Position numbers and translations under genes: made by a program. Of a stretch of 64,000 bases of DNA, positions 8,877 through 17,761 are shown in pieces (position 1 is the first letter of the stretch; every line of letters starts with the position of its first letter). This stretch comes from Pseudomonadota bacterium (GTDB lineage: Bacteria; Desulfobacterota; Desulfobulbia; Desulfobulbales; Desulfocapsaceae): positions 1-64,000 of the forward strand of contig JAHJNL010000067.1 of NCBI GenBank assembly GCA_018820855.1, in the 5' to 3' direction. Under the pieces are notes generated by a model. The model saw only the letters and a program-made list of their open reading frames with translations. It was not told where the DNA came from and did no database searches.

Positions 8877-9974
8877 TCAATTAGCCGGGGGAAGAGGGAG
8901 GCGAACGGAAAGCGTGGTGCCTTCACCTTCTTTGCTTTCAACCCAGATCTCCCCGCCCATTCCTTTCACCATGCGATAGCAGATCGAAAGCCCGAGTCCG
9001 GTTCCCTTACCCACCTCCTTGGTAGAGAAAAACGGCTCAAAGATCCGGCCCAGGTCCGCCTTGGCTATCCCCCTGCCGGTATCTGAGAAGGCAAGATTAC
9101 AAAAATTATCTTCAAGGGATGTCGTTACGCGAAGGACCCCGCCTTTTCCCTCCATGGCATCCAGGCTGTTGTCGATAATGTTTTCAAGGGCCACTGCAAA
9201 CAAAGACGGTGGGATAAAAATCATCGGCAAATCAGCAGCAAATTCGCCTTGGATATCCACCCGTAACTGTTCGGCCCATTCACCTTTTTTTTTGATCATG
9301 GACACAAGAAAATCATTTACCTGTACTGATTTGGGGGTGGGATCGATTCGCCCGCCAAAAGCGAGAAGCTTGGCTACAATATCCTTGCAGCGCATACCTT
9401 GGTCCCGGATTTTGGCCAGTGCCGAAAACATTTCGGCCCGGTCTTCGGCCGGCAGAACGATATTATCCCCCAGCAGATCCTCCACCCAACCAGCCGCGGC
9501 AAGCATCACATTTACCGGATTTGTAATCTCATGGGCCACGCCTTCGGCCAGGACACCAAAGGCAGCCATCTTGCTCGTCTCGATCATCCGCAGGCTTTCT
9601 TCCTGACCAATCCTACGAGCCTGGGCATCATGAATAGCACCAAGCAAAATATCAAACGTCACCGGCTTAATGAGATAATCCGTCGCTCCGAGCTTCATGC
9701 CGGCAATGGCTATATTGACATCGGATGCCGCAGTCAGGATAACCACCTGAACAAAGGGATGGGCCTCCTTGATCCGCGGCAGCACGTCGATGCCATTCAT
9801 CCCGGGCAGACCTAGATCAAGAAGGACGATCTCACAGCTGTTCTCGTTTAGCCATGACAACGCCTTGAAACCATCGAAGACCACTGCCGTGGATAATCCT
9901 TTCAGCTCCAGACGTTCCGAAAGCATTTTGGCAAAGTCCCTTTCGTCATCAACCACAAGAATATTTGTCTTCAT
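8877..9974 (-). CDS. Hybrid REC-histidine kinase
   Basis: Residues 1-120 are a receiver domain (acidic pair Asp9/Asp10, phospho-acceptor Asp53 in LLDLGLPGMNG, Thr81, Lys in LIKPV). A short linker leads to an H-box EGVAHEITNPVNVML with His148, then an ATPase domain with the N box (ENIIDNSLDAME), the G1 box (FSDTGRGIAKAD), FEPFFSTKEVGKGTGLGLS and a final GEGTTLSVRLPLP. There is no membrane span, so it is cytosolic and presumably controlled through phosphorylation of its own receiver by another kinase. Its ATG overlaps the stop of a 59-residue frame upstream (ATGA) and has no ribosome-binding site of its own. Confidence 0.9.
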   Translation of the reverse strand: MKTNILVVDDERDFAKMLSERLELKGLSTAVVFDGFKALSWLNENSCEIVLLDLGLPGMNGIDVLPRIKEAHPFVQVVILTAASDVNIAIAGMKLGATDYLIKPVTFDILLGAIHDAQARRIGQEESLRMIETSKMAAFGVLAEGVAHEITNPVNVMLAAAGWVEDLLGDNIVLPAEDRAEMFSALAKIRDQGMRCKDIVAKLLAFGGRIDPTPKSVQVNDFLVSMIKKKGEWAEQLRVDIQGEFAADLPMIFIPPSLFAVALENIIDNSLDAMEGKGGVLRVTTSLEDNFCNLAFSDTGRGIAKADLGRIFEPFFSTKEVGKGTGLGLSICYRMVKGMGGEIWVESKEGEGTTLSVRLPLPPAN

Positions 9975-10150
9975 ATAGTAGAGTTTGGAGATTTGTTAGA
10001 TGCCTGATGGCAGTGAATTGCAACAGTTGTCAACACCCGTGACCACCTACCTACCGTGGAATTGCTAACCTTCTCAGCAGAAGTCTCGTCGTATATCTTT
10101 TCCAACTCTTCTGAGGCATCAGCAATTGTAGCTGTTTTGCTCCGACTCAT
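9971..10150 (-). CDS. Possible small ORF translationally coupled to the REC-kinase
   Basis: A 59-residue frame starts at an ATG preceded by AAAAAGGGACTTT and ends in TGA overlapping the REC-kinase ATG. The peptide (MSRSKTATIADASEELEKIY...) is hydrophilic and unrecognised. The only argument for it is position: the downstream kinase lacks a Shine-Dalgarno and would benefit from coupling. It could equally be chance. Confidence 0.3.
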   Translation of the reverse strand: MSRSKTATIADASEELEKIYDETSAEKVSNSTVGRWSRVLTTVAIHCHQASNKSPNSTI

Positions 10151-10360
10151 AAAGTCCCTTTTTATGCTGGTTAGCATCTCTGTTTTCTTGATATCTGTAC
10201 AAAACCTTAAATTCTGACAACGTGACTTCGGCCAGACAGATTAATTTCCAATTTGATATCATTCATTATCGACTCGACAAGAAAAAATTTGATAACGTGA
10301 CATGATACTTTATGCTCATTTCCTCAGCCAACAATGCTCATTGGCCACAGAAGGCTACAC

Positions 10361-10389
10361 CCTTTAACATAACAATATCATGTTAAAGG
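10361..10389. promoter_or_regulatory. Perfect 10-bp dyad, candidate enhancer site
   Basis: CCTTTAACAT and ATGTTAAAGG are perfect inverted repeats separated by 9 bases. The centre lies about 105 bp upstream of the -24 element at 10478, a usual distance for a sigma-54 enhancer-binding protein. There is no T-tract on either side and no gene ends here, so a terminator is unlikely. Confidence 0.5.
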
Positions 10390-10477
10390 ACTTCGATAAT
10401 ATCATTATTTTTTACCATAATAGCCGAGTATTGACGATACTTAGAAAAAACTATATAAATCTAATGAGGTAACTGTT

Positions 10478-10493
10478 TGGCAATGTCCTTGCC
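10478..10493 (+). promoter_or_regulatory. Sigma-54-like promoter for the lipoprotein gene
   Basis: TGGCAATGTCCTTGCC fits the -24/-12 pattern TGGCAC-N5-TTGCW with the GG and GC doublets at the right spacing. Transcription would start near 10504, about 56 bases before the ATG at 10560. The upstream dyad at 10361 supports it. Confidence 0.6.
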
Positions 10494-10559
10494 TGTTTCT
10501 GTTCGTATCATTGGTTGCACTCTATTGCGACATGATCATATTTATAAGGGAGAAAGAAA

Positions 10560-11219
10560 ATGTTCCAACCCAGACAAACAATTCGCAGCTTTTCCATGCT
10601 GCTGTTTCTTGCGCTTCTGATCGGTGGCTGTTCCAACACATACTATTCGGCCATGGAAAAAGTCGGAGTCCACAAACGTGACATCTTGATTGATCGGGTT
10701 GAAGAGGCCAGAGATTCACAGACAGAGGCACAGCAGCAGTTCAAATCCGCGCTGGAACAGTTCGGCTCTGTGGTGGCATTGAAAAACACAGATTTAAAAA
10801 AGGCCTATGACACCCTTGAAAAGGAATATACTGACTGTGAAAAGGCGGCGAATGACGTGTCTGATCGAATCGACAAGGTCGAAAACGTCTCCGAGGCCCT
10901 CTTTAACGAATGGGAAGACGAGCTTGAACTATACGAGAACAAAGAGTTGCGTCGGGCCAGCAAAAAACAGATGCAGGAGACCAGATCCCGATATACGAAA
11001 ATGCTTGCTTCCATGCATACGGCTGAAAAAAGCATGGATCCGGTCCTGAAAACATTTCGCGACAATGTCCTGTTCCTGAAACACAACCTCAATGCCCAGG
11101 CCATTGGCTCACTGCAATCTGAATTTTCGTCTCTTGAAAAAGATATTGATATTCTTATCGACAAAATGAATTCAGCCATTGAGCAATCCAACACCTTTAT
11201 CGCCCAGATGCAGGTGTAA
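10560..11219 (+). CDS. DUF2959-like lipoprotein
   Basis: ATG follows GGGAGAAAG. The signal peptide ends in the lipobox LIGGC, giving a lipid-anchored protein with Cys24 at the mature N-terminus. The rest is a long charged helical rod with repeated heptads (VEEARDSQTEAQQQFKSALE, DRIDKVENVSEALFNEWEDE and KNTDLKKAYDTLEKEYTDCE). The pattern matches the DUF2959 family of bacterial lipoproteins of unknown role. It stands alone between long intergenic regions and sits behind a sigma-54-like promoter, so a stress- or nutrient-dependent envelope role is possible. Confidence 0.8.
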   Translation: MFQPRQTIRSFSMLLFLALLIGGCSNTYYSAMEKVGVHKRDILIDRVEEARDSQTEAQQQFKSALEQFGSVVALKNTDLKKAYDTLEKEYTDCEKAANDVSDRIDKVENVSEALFNEWEDELELYENKELRRASKKQMQETRSRYTKMLASMHTAEKSMDPVLKTFRDNVLFLKHNLNAQAIGSLQSEFSSLEKDIDILIDKMNSAIEQSNTFIAQMQV

Positions 11220-11938
11220 TGGCTGCGTAAAATTCTCCTTTTTTAACGAATAGTACGTTGCTTGTATCCTAAATGGGATGCAGTATGGCTGGAGAAAAAC
11301 GAATCTCATAAATTCTGTTTTCCGGTAGGAGCAGATTAATCCGCTAATTGAGGGGTGGCGTGGCGCTGCCCTTTGACTGGTTGAGCTGTCTGGGGCTGCT
11401 CGATCCTGAAGCCACTACATGTCAGAGTAATCGTTTGGTGTTGAGGTTTTCTCCCTTTTCTCTTTAACATTATTTTTTATACCTGAACCAGCCCCCCTGC
11501 CACACCAACTCTTGCAGCCGCCAGTTCCCGCGTTTCGCCGATCTCACCTCACAGCACACAGCAATTCCGTGCTTTTTCCTCACAATTACCATGACCAACA
11601 GTGACCATAATCTGCTGAAGATGGCGAGATGAAAGACTCCAGACAAAAACGTAACGAAAACGTAACAATGTCAATTAAATTATTACATTGGACTAATTGA
11701 ACATTTCAAAATATACTGAAAAGAATGAATAAGCAGCAGTATAATAAAAATATCTTGCGCTGTCTGGTGCCTGTCCATAAATGGCTTTTTTTCCTAACCC
11801 TTTAGAGCCACAATCATTCAATCATCTACATGGCAGTCATACGCCCGCGCTTCAACTCATCGAGTGCCTGGAACTGAAAAAACTCACTTGTTTGTAAACA
11901 GACACTCCCTCATGTAAAAAAGACAACAGGAGGCTTAC
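11220..11938. other. Long intergenic region upstream of the arylsulfatase
   Basis: About 720 bp with no credible coding frame on either strand. It contains two tandem 11-bp repeats at 11646-11667, immediately followed by an imperfect dyad (CAATGT ... ACATTG, 11666-11690). No recognisable RNA element or transposon remnant. Confidence 0.5.
11646..11667. promoter_or_regulatory. Two tandem 11-bp direct repeats (AAAACGTAAC)
   Basis: AAAACGTAACG is directly followed by AAAACGTAACA: 10 of 11 bases repeat at exactly one helical turn. This geometry is typical of boxes bound by OmpR/PhoB-type regulators. The nearest gene is the arylsulfatase 270 bp downstream, with a PafA-like phosphatase after it. 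No known consensus is matched. Confidence 0.35.
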
Positions 11939-13492
11939 ATGAATCTGCAAGAGAAAATAATTGCAAATCTTGCCGTGTCCGCAGCAATACTATTGTCTGC
12001 CGGAATTATCCATGCGGCAACAGGAGACAAGCCCAACATCCTGGTCCTCTGGGGTGATGATATTGGGCAATCCAACATCAGCGCTTACAGCCATGGTCTG
12101 ATGGGATACCAGACCCCCAATATCGACCGGGTCTCTGACGAAGGGATGACCTTTACCGACTATTACGGTGAACAGAGCTGTACTGCCGGTCGTTCCTCTT
12201 TTATCATGGGGCAATCCGTTTTTCGAACCGGTCTTTCCAAGGTGGGATTGCCTGGAGCGAAAGAGGGAATGCATGTGGAAGATCCTACCATTGCCGGACT
12301 CCTCAAGGCCCAAGGCTATGCCACCGGCCAGTTTGGCAAAAATCACCTGGGTGATCAGGATGAGATGCTTCCCACGAATCACGGTTTTGACGAATTTTTC
12401 GGCAACCTCTATCACCTGAACGCCGAAGAAGAACCTGAGAATGAGGATTATCCGAAGGATCCTGAGTTCCGCAAAAAATTCGGCCCCCGCGGGGTCATCA
12501 AATCCTTTGCCGATGGCAGAATAGAAGACACCGGCCCCCTCACCAAAAAACGGATGGAGACTGTGGACGATGAAACATCTGAAGCAGCCCTTGACTTTAT
12601 TCGGCGCCAGGTCAAAGAAGGCATCCCTTTCTTCTGCTGGTGGAACGGCACCCGTATGCATTTTCGTACCCATGTGAAAGAAGAACTGCGCGGCATTTCC
12701 GGGCAGGATGAATATTCCGACGGCATGGTTGAGCATGACATGCACGTGGGGAAATTCCTGAAACTGCTGGATGAGCTGAACATTGCCGACAAAACCATTG
12801 TCTTCTACTCCACTGACAACGGTCCACACATGAACACCTGGCCCGATGCCGCCATGACCCCCTTCCGCGGTGAAAAAAACACCAACTGGGAAGGCGGCTG
12901 GCGAGTGCCCGCCATGGTTCGCTGGCCCGGCAAGGTCAAAGCCGGTGCCTGGTCCAACGAGATCATGCATCACATGGACTGGCTGCCCACCTTCCTGGCT
13001 GCAGCCGGTGAGCCCGATATCAAAGAAAAACTCAAGGCAGGCGGTGTCTCTGCCATCGACCGTACCTACAAGGTGCACCTGGACGGCTACAACTTCCTGC
13101 CCTACCTCACCGGTAAGGAAGAACATGGCCCCCGCAATGAGATTTTCTACTTCTCCGACGATGGTGACCTGACTGCACTGCGTTACCGGGACTGGAAGGC
13201 GATTTTCATGGAACAACGGGCCACAGGCACCTTTGATGTCTGGTCCAACCCCTTTACCCTGCTTCGGGTACCTCTTATTTTCAACCTTCGCCGCGACCCT
13301 TACGAGCGCGCCCAGATCACCTCCAATACCTACTATGACTGGATGCTGGATCGAGTGTACCTCCTGCTGCCGGCTCAGGACTATGTCGGAAGCTTCCTGA
13401 TGACCTTCAAAGAGTTTCCACCACGCCAGAAGGCCGCCAGCTTCAATCTGGAACAGGTAATGGACAAACTGACTGTGCCGACCTCACATTAA
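11939..13492 (+). CDS. Cys-type arylsulfatase, exported
   Basis: ATG follows AGGAGG. A signal peptide (residues 1-26, ending IIHA) directs it to the periplasm. Sulfatase features: metal-binding WGDD (39-41), the formylglycine motif CTAGR with Cys81 and Arg85 within EQSCTAGRSSF, GKNHLGDQ, and the second metal pair TDN in FYSTDNGPH. Cys81 must be oxidised to formylglycine; no maturase gene lies in the window. It would hydrolyse sulfate esters, although some relatives cleave phosphonates. A strong terminator follows 20 bp after the stop. The adjacent alkaline-phosphatase-superfamily gene suggests ester scavenging. Confidence 0.9.
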   Translation: MNLQEKIIANLAVSAAILLSAGIIHAATGDKPNILVLWGDDIGQSNISAYSHGLMGYQTPNIDRVSDEGMTFTDYYGEQSCTAGRSSFIMGQSVFRTGLSKVGLPGAKEGMHVEDPTIAGLLKAQGYATGQFGKNHLGDQDEMLPTNHGFDEFFGNLYHLNAEEEPENEDYPKDPEFRKKFGPRGVIKSFADGRIEDTGPLTKKRMETVDDETSEAALDFIRRQVKEGIPFFCWWNGTRMHFRTHVKEELRGISGQDEYSDGMVEHDMHVGKFLKLLDELNIADKTIVFYSTDNGPHMNTWPDAAMTPFRGEKNTNWEGGWRVPAMVRWPGKVKAGAWSNEIMHHMDWLPTFLAAAGEPDIKEKLKAGGVSAIDRTYKVHLDGYNFLPYLTGKEEHGPRNEIFYFSDDGDLTALRYRDWKAIFMEQRATGTFDVWSNPFTLLRVPLIFNLRRDPYERAQITSNTYYDWMLDRVYLLLPAQDYVGSFLMTFKEFPPRQKAASFNLEQVMDKLTVPTSH

Positions 13493-13514
13493 ACACCTTC
13501 CGCTTCGAAACAAC

Positions 13515-13552
13515 AAAGCCGGTGACAAGGGAAGCCTGTCACCGGCTTTATT
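13515..13552 (+). terminator. Rho-independent terminator after the arylsulfatase
   Basis: A perfect 13-bp stem (AAAGCCGGTGACA at 13515-13527 with TGTCACCGGCTTT at 13537-13549) and a 9-base loop are followed by ATTGTT. The flanking A and T runs suit termination in either direction. Confidence 0.85.
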
Positions 13553-13670
13553 GTTCGCAACGTTGTTCAGCAAGAGCTTCCTATAACTCTTGTACAAGTC
13601 GGTCAGCCAAAGCCTGATCGAACTGCTACGAAAACGTTCCAATTTCTCTATAACTTTGAATGGAGAACCT

Positions 13671-15338
13671 ATGAAAGCAAGAATATTCCCTGTAGTCATG
13701 GTCCCCTTACTGATGCTTGCAGTTTCTTCCTGGGCATTTGCAGGGACACCCCGCGCAAAACCCCGGCTCGTCCTGCAGATCACAATTGATCAGATGCGCG
13801 GCGATTTTCCCATGCGTTACAAAGAGAGACTGGGAGAGGGCGGTTTTCGTTATCTTATGGATCAAGGCACCCATTACACAAATGCCCACTTTCTCCATGC
13901 CGATACGGAGACACCCGTCGGCCATGCCGCCCTGTTTACGGGAACATATCCGGCACACAACGGTATTGTTGCCGGCAACTGGTTTGATATGGACAGGGGC
14001 CGGGTCATCTACAACTGTGAGGATGACCGTTATCCGATGATCGGCAAAGGGGTCGAGGAAGGCAAAGGCAGAGCGCCAACCAATATGTTGTCTTCCACCA
14101 TCGGCGATGAACTGGTCATATCCAATAATGGTCAATCCAGGGTATTCAGCGTGTCGATCAAGGATCGGGGGGCAATCCTTCCAGGCGGCCACACCGGCAA
14201 GGCCTTCTGGTATTCCAAAAGTGACGGCTCCTTTGTCAGCAGCAGTTATTACTACAAAGAGTATCCGGCCTGGGCGCTGCAGTGGAATGCCAAAAAAACC
14301 GCTGACAAGTACAAGGATACCGCATGGGTGCTCCTGCACGACATCTCGACATATACCCATGGCAAGGATGATGATCGTCCCTTCGAAACTGATATGTTCG
14401 GTCTGGGCACAACATTTCCGCATCCCGTCAAAGGCGACTCCAAATATTTCTATGCCTCTCTGCTTGGCACCCCCTTCGGGGATGAGCTGACAGCGGACTT
14501 TGCCAAGACCCTGATTCAATCCGAAAAGCTGGGACAAGGCAAACACACCGACTTTATGGCCATCAGTTTTTCCGTTACTGATTATATAGGACACCTCTTC
14601 GGCCCATCGAGCCTAGAGGCTGAAGACAACATACTGCGGGTCGATCGCTTACTGGCAGATCTGTTCCAGTTCATAGACGATCAGATTGGCCTTGAGCAGA
14701 CCCTGATCATTGTTTCCGCTGACCACGGGATGAGCGAGGCACCGGAATATATGCAGAGCCTGGGCTTTGAGGTTGGCCGTCTTACTTCTGAAACAGTGGT
14801 CAGCGGCACCATAAGAAAAGCACTGAAGCAACGGCTGGGTGTACCCGAGGATGTGATTCGTCTGTACGAGCACCCCTATGTGTATCTGAACGAAGAGGTA
14901 ATAAACAAAACAAAGTACAGTGTTGCCGAGGTTGAGACGGCAGTGGCCGAAGAAATCATCAAAATCCCCGGCATCATAGGAGCCGTGACCAAGACAGATC
15001 TGCTGAAAGGATCCTTTGCCCCGACACAGGTAAACATGACAATCCTCAACAACTTTCACCTGAAACGGTCCGGCCATGTCCATGTTATCGCGGACCAGTT
15101 CTGGTATTTCTACTATGAGATGGATACGACCACCAAGATTACCGCAATCCACTGCTCACCCTGGACCTATGACACCTACGTACCCCTCTTTTTTGCGGGC
15201 CAGGATATCCCGGCCAAACATATTTCGCGGCCGGTCACACCCTATGATATCGCTGCCACCATTGCCACCCGCCTGGAAATCAAAGCGCCTTCAGGTTCAG
15301 TGGGAATTCCTTTGGAAGAGGTGCTACAAAAGTATTGA
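13671..15338 (+). CDS. PafA-like alkaline phosphatase, exported
   Basis: The start at 13671 gives a clean signal peptide (PVVMVPLLMLAVSSWAFA); an upstream in-frame ATG at 13590 would bury it. The mature enzyme belongs to the alkaline-phosphatase superfamily: metal site IDQMRGDF, nucleophile Thr in ETPVGHAALFTGTYP, NGIVAGNWFD, and the second metal site SADHGMSE. The layout resembles the single-Thr, monoesterase-type PafA phosphatases rather than Ser-type PhoA. It would release phosphate in the periplasm. It lies behind the sulfatase terminator, so it has its own promoter. Confidence 0.87.
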   Translation: MKARIFPVVMVPLLMLAVSSWAFAGTPRAKPRLVLQITIDQMRGDFPMRYKERLGEGGFRYLMDQGTHYTNAHFLHADTETPVGHAALFTGTYPAHNGIVAGNWFDMDRGRVIYNCEDDRYPMIGKGVEEGKGRAPTNMLSSTIGDELVISNNGQSRVFSVSIKDRGAILPGGHTGKAFWYSKSDGSFVSSSYYYKEYPAWALQWNAKKTADKYKDTAWVLLHDISTYTHGKDDDRPFETDMFGLGTTFPHPVKGDSKYFYASLLGTPFGDELTADFAKTLIQSEKLGQGKHTDFMAISFSVTDYIGHLFGPSSLEAEDNILRVDRLLADLFQFIDDQIGLEQTLIIVSADHGMSEAPEYMQSLGFEVGRLTSETVVSGTIRKALKQRLGVPEDVIRLYEHPYVYLNEEVINKTKYSVAEVETAVAEEIIKIPGIIGAVTKTDLLKGSFAPTQVNMTILNNFHLKRSGHVHVIADQFWYFYYEMDTTTKITAIHCSPWTYDTYVPLFFAGQDIPAKHISRPVTPYDIAATIATRLEIKAPSGSVGIPLEEVLQKY

Positions 15339-15477
15339 GAAAATTTTCGTACAATAAAAAAAGATAGAAACATCACCTGTCCGTGTCAGCCAACAAGAGG
15401 CAAAAGGGTGGAATGAACCGCTTCACTCATCAGCCTGTGCGCCACTAATAATCATTTAAGGCAAGACAACGCATACC

Positions 15478-15897
15478 ATGAACAGTCTCCGTCAAATTTT
15501 TTATTTCCTGCTCCTTTTCATCGCCATTTCTCTCACTATTCTGCAGCCGCTCAGTGCTGAGAGTGTTCCAGCAACTGCAGTAAAGCATGATTATACCATC
15601 CTTGATGGTGCATGGCAGCGTACTGATGGCGGCTATCTCATCACAATCAGTGACATCCAGACAGATGGCCGGGCAACGGTAAAATACTTCAACCCCAATC
15701 CCATTCATATTGCCCAGGCAGCCATTTCCACACAAAAAACACTCATCAAACTCTTTATTCAATTTCAGGATAAGGGCTATGAAGGCTCAACCTACAACCT
15801 GTACTACTATGCTGAAAAAGATGCCCTGGTCGGCTTCTACTATCAGGCAGTCATGGACAAGACATTTGAAGTGATTTTTTCAAGAAAGACCAGCTAA
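15478..15897 (+). CDS. Small exported protein, 139 aa
   Basis: Signal peptide residues 1-27 (LLLFIAISLTILQPLSA). The mature 112 residues look like a small beta-rich domain (DGAWQRTDGGYLITISDIQ, then FIQFQDKGYEGSTYNLYYY). I recall similar short exported proteins in other anaerobic proteobacteria, without a known function. Monocistronic, between the phosphatase and the convergent AOR gene. Confidence 0.75.
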   Translation: MNSLRQIFYFLLLFIAISLTILQPLSAESVPATAVKHDYTILDGAWQRTDGGYLITISDIQTDGRATVKYFNPNPIHIAQAAISTQKTLIKLFIQFQDKGYEGSTYNLYYYAEKDALVGFYYQAVMDKTFEVIFSRKTS

Positions 15898-16009
15898 CAT
15901 CAAAAAAAACCGATTAGTACAAATATCGGCCACACGAAAAATTCGGACATGGGCAGGTCATATTTCCCCGGACAGGCTGCCGGCATTGCCGAACTTTGGC
16001 TATGCAAAA

Positions 16010-17761
16010 TCACACCTCTTTTTCAACAAGCTGCCTGATCCGGCGTCCGTACTCACGTTTCAGCGTATCGAGATAGGCTGCATCAATAGGGCCCTTCCAG
16101 GTGGAAACCTTGTAAAAACGTTTGGGCAGAGTGATTTCGTCGGGATTAAAGCCGGTGGCAAAACGCATTTGCCAACGGTGGCGACGAATTTTCTCGCCAA
16201 GTACTTCCAGGTTAGAGGCCAGTTCCGGATAGCCCGTCACCTTGAGACACTCTGCCAGCATCTCCTTACTGTACACGGAACGGGCAAAGAGGCAGGAGAC
16301 CATGGAAGTCAGCAGGCAGCGATCCGGCTCATCTGCCAGAAGAAAGCTGACCGCTGCATCCACATCTTTTTCCTTATGTTCCTGATCGTAGGAATAGCCG
16401 CCGGTATCAAGGTGGGAATGCCTGAAGCCAAGGGCCTGAGCAGCAAAAAAGACCTCCCCTGTGGCGTAACCGGCCATCTCCTGACCGAGCACACAGGCGA
16501 AATCAGCTCCTCCGTAGCTGTTGGCCGCAGCCAGAGTTCCCTGACCGAGTACACGATAAAATTCATTCTCCCCTGTGCCAAGATGCATGGCAGCCGTCAT
16601 ATAGCTTTCGGCATCACCGAACTTGAGGGGCACCAGCGTCTCTTTCGCAGAGAGAAAACCGCGGTCAGTTGCCTCAGTGGCCCAGGCCAGGGCTACACCG
16701 GCTGACATGGCATCCAGACACACCTTTTCCAGGATATCGAGGATGCGCAGGACATCAAAGGCCTTTGTCACCCCAAGCATCGAGCCCACCGCAAAAATCG
16801 GTTCATAGTCGTATGCCACCTGCCGATAGAGGTATCTGTTATCCTTTTCCTCAAACCGTTCCCGCACATAACCGATATGGATACAGCCCACTGGACAGCC
16901 GGAGCAGGCCCCGTTGCGAAGCAGGGTATCGTCGGCAAAACGCTCGCCCGTTATTCCTTCGATCTGCGAATCTGCAGTCTGCTGCAGATTACGCCAGGGA
17001 AGTGATTGCAGTTCATTGAGACTCTCAAGATTCGCCGGTGTACCGAGGTTATGATACTTGCGCAGCATATCGGTGGCAGTCACCATCTCGTGCACCTTTT
17101 TAAAGAGCACGGGATAATCTTTATTCTCCGGCAAGGGATAAGTACTGTCCCCCTGGATTACGATGCCCTTGATGTTCTTATTGCCAAGGACGGCACCCCC
17201 GCCAAGACGTCCGAAATGACGGTAGGTATCCACATTGATACAGGCCATAGCCGAGCCGATCTCTCCGGACTGACCGATACGAAGCATGGAACGATGTCCT
17301 GAATTACCCTTGAACATACGGCGCATCACCTTGCCCGCTGCCAGAGCATTCATCCCGGCCATGAAACCGGCCTCTTTGAGTTCGAGATGACTTGCGCCAA
17401 TGTTCAGGCAGGAAAGCGTTACAGCTCTGCCTTGCAATACCAGCGCATCATAACCGGCAAAGCGAAGGGCCAAGGCACTCCGCCCTCCCGCGTGGCTCTC
17501 GGTATACTGATTGTGATAGGGAGATTTGAAAGCACTGACCGTCTTGCTCATCAGAGGAAAAAGGCCCGTGAGAGGACCGACAGCCAGGATAAAGGGCTGG
17601 TCGGCATCATGCCAGGGTCTGCCCGGATCACCGTAGGCTGCAAAAAGCAGGGCAGCCAGCCCTGACCCGCCAATGGCAGTGCTGCGCCCGGGAATAAGTT
17701 CCACCCTGCCCTTGCCGGTAGCAAGGTTCACCAGCAACACGCGAAACAGATCCTCGTTCAC
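16010..17761 (-). CDS. Aldehyde:ferredoxin oxidoreductase family (tungsten/molybdopterin)
   Basis: A 583-residue AOR-family protein. The N-terminal domain has the tungstopterin-binding pattern (TAIGGSGLAALLF, FAGYDALVLQG, LGGGAVLGNKNIKGIVI) and the 4Fe-4S ligands CSGCPVGC; a further Cys near SMVSCLFARSVY probably supplies the fourth ligand. The start is a GTG overlapping the ferredoxin stop (GTGA) with GGAGGTGG just before it; an in-frame start 30 codons upstream would overlap the ferredoxin gene. It is expected to oxidise aldehydes (or reduce acids) in the cytoplasm with electrons through the ferredoxin. The sequence is also compatible with the less defined YdhV-like branch. Confidence 0.88.
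   Translation of the reverse strand: MNEDLFRVLLVNLATGKGRVELIPGRSTAIGGSGLAALLFAAYGDPGRPWHDADQPFILAVGPLTGLFPLMSKTVSAFKSPYHNQYTESHAGGRSALALRFAGYDALVLQGRAVTLSCLNIGASHLELKEAGFMAGMNALAAGKVMRRMFKGNSGHRSMLRIGQSGEIGSAMACINVDTYRHFGRLGGGAVLGNKNIKGIVIQGDSTYPLPENKDYPVLFKKVHEMVTATDMLRKYHNLGTPANLESLNELQSLPWRNLQQTADSQIEGITGERFADDTLLRNGACSGCPVGCIHIGYVRERFEEKDNRYLYRQVAYDYEPIFAVGSMLGVTKAFDVLRILDILEKVCLDAMSAGVALAWATEATDRGFLSAKETLVPLKFGDAESYMTAAMHLGTGENEFYRVLGQGTLAAANSYGGADFACVLGQEMAGYATGEVFFAAQALGFRHSHLDTGGYSYDQEHKEKDVDAAVSFLLADEPDRCLLTSMVSCLFARSVYSKEMLAECLKVTGYPELASNLEVLGEKIRRHRWQMRFATGFNPDEITLPKRFYKVSTWKGPIDAAYLDTLKREYGRRIRQLVEKEV

Noticed and set aside
11990-13216. 408-codon minus-strand frame
   Set aside because: It lies wholly antisense to the arylsulfatase, whose motifs and ribosome-binding site are clear.
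13707-14594. 295-codon minus-strand frame
   Set aside because: Antisense shadow of the PafA-like phosphatase gene; no start signal or recognisable domain.
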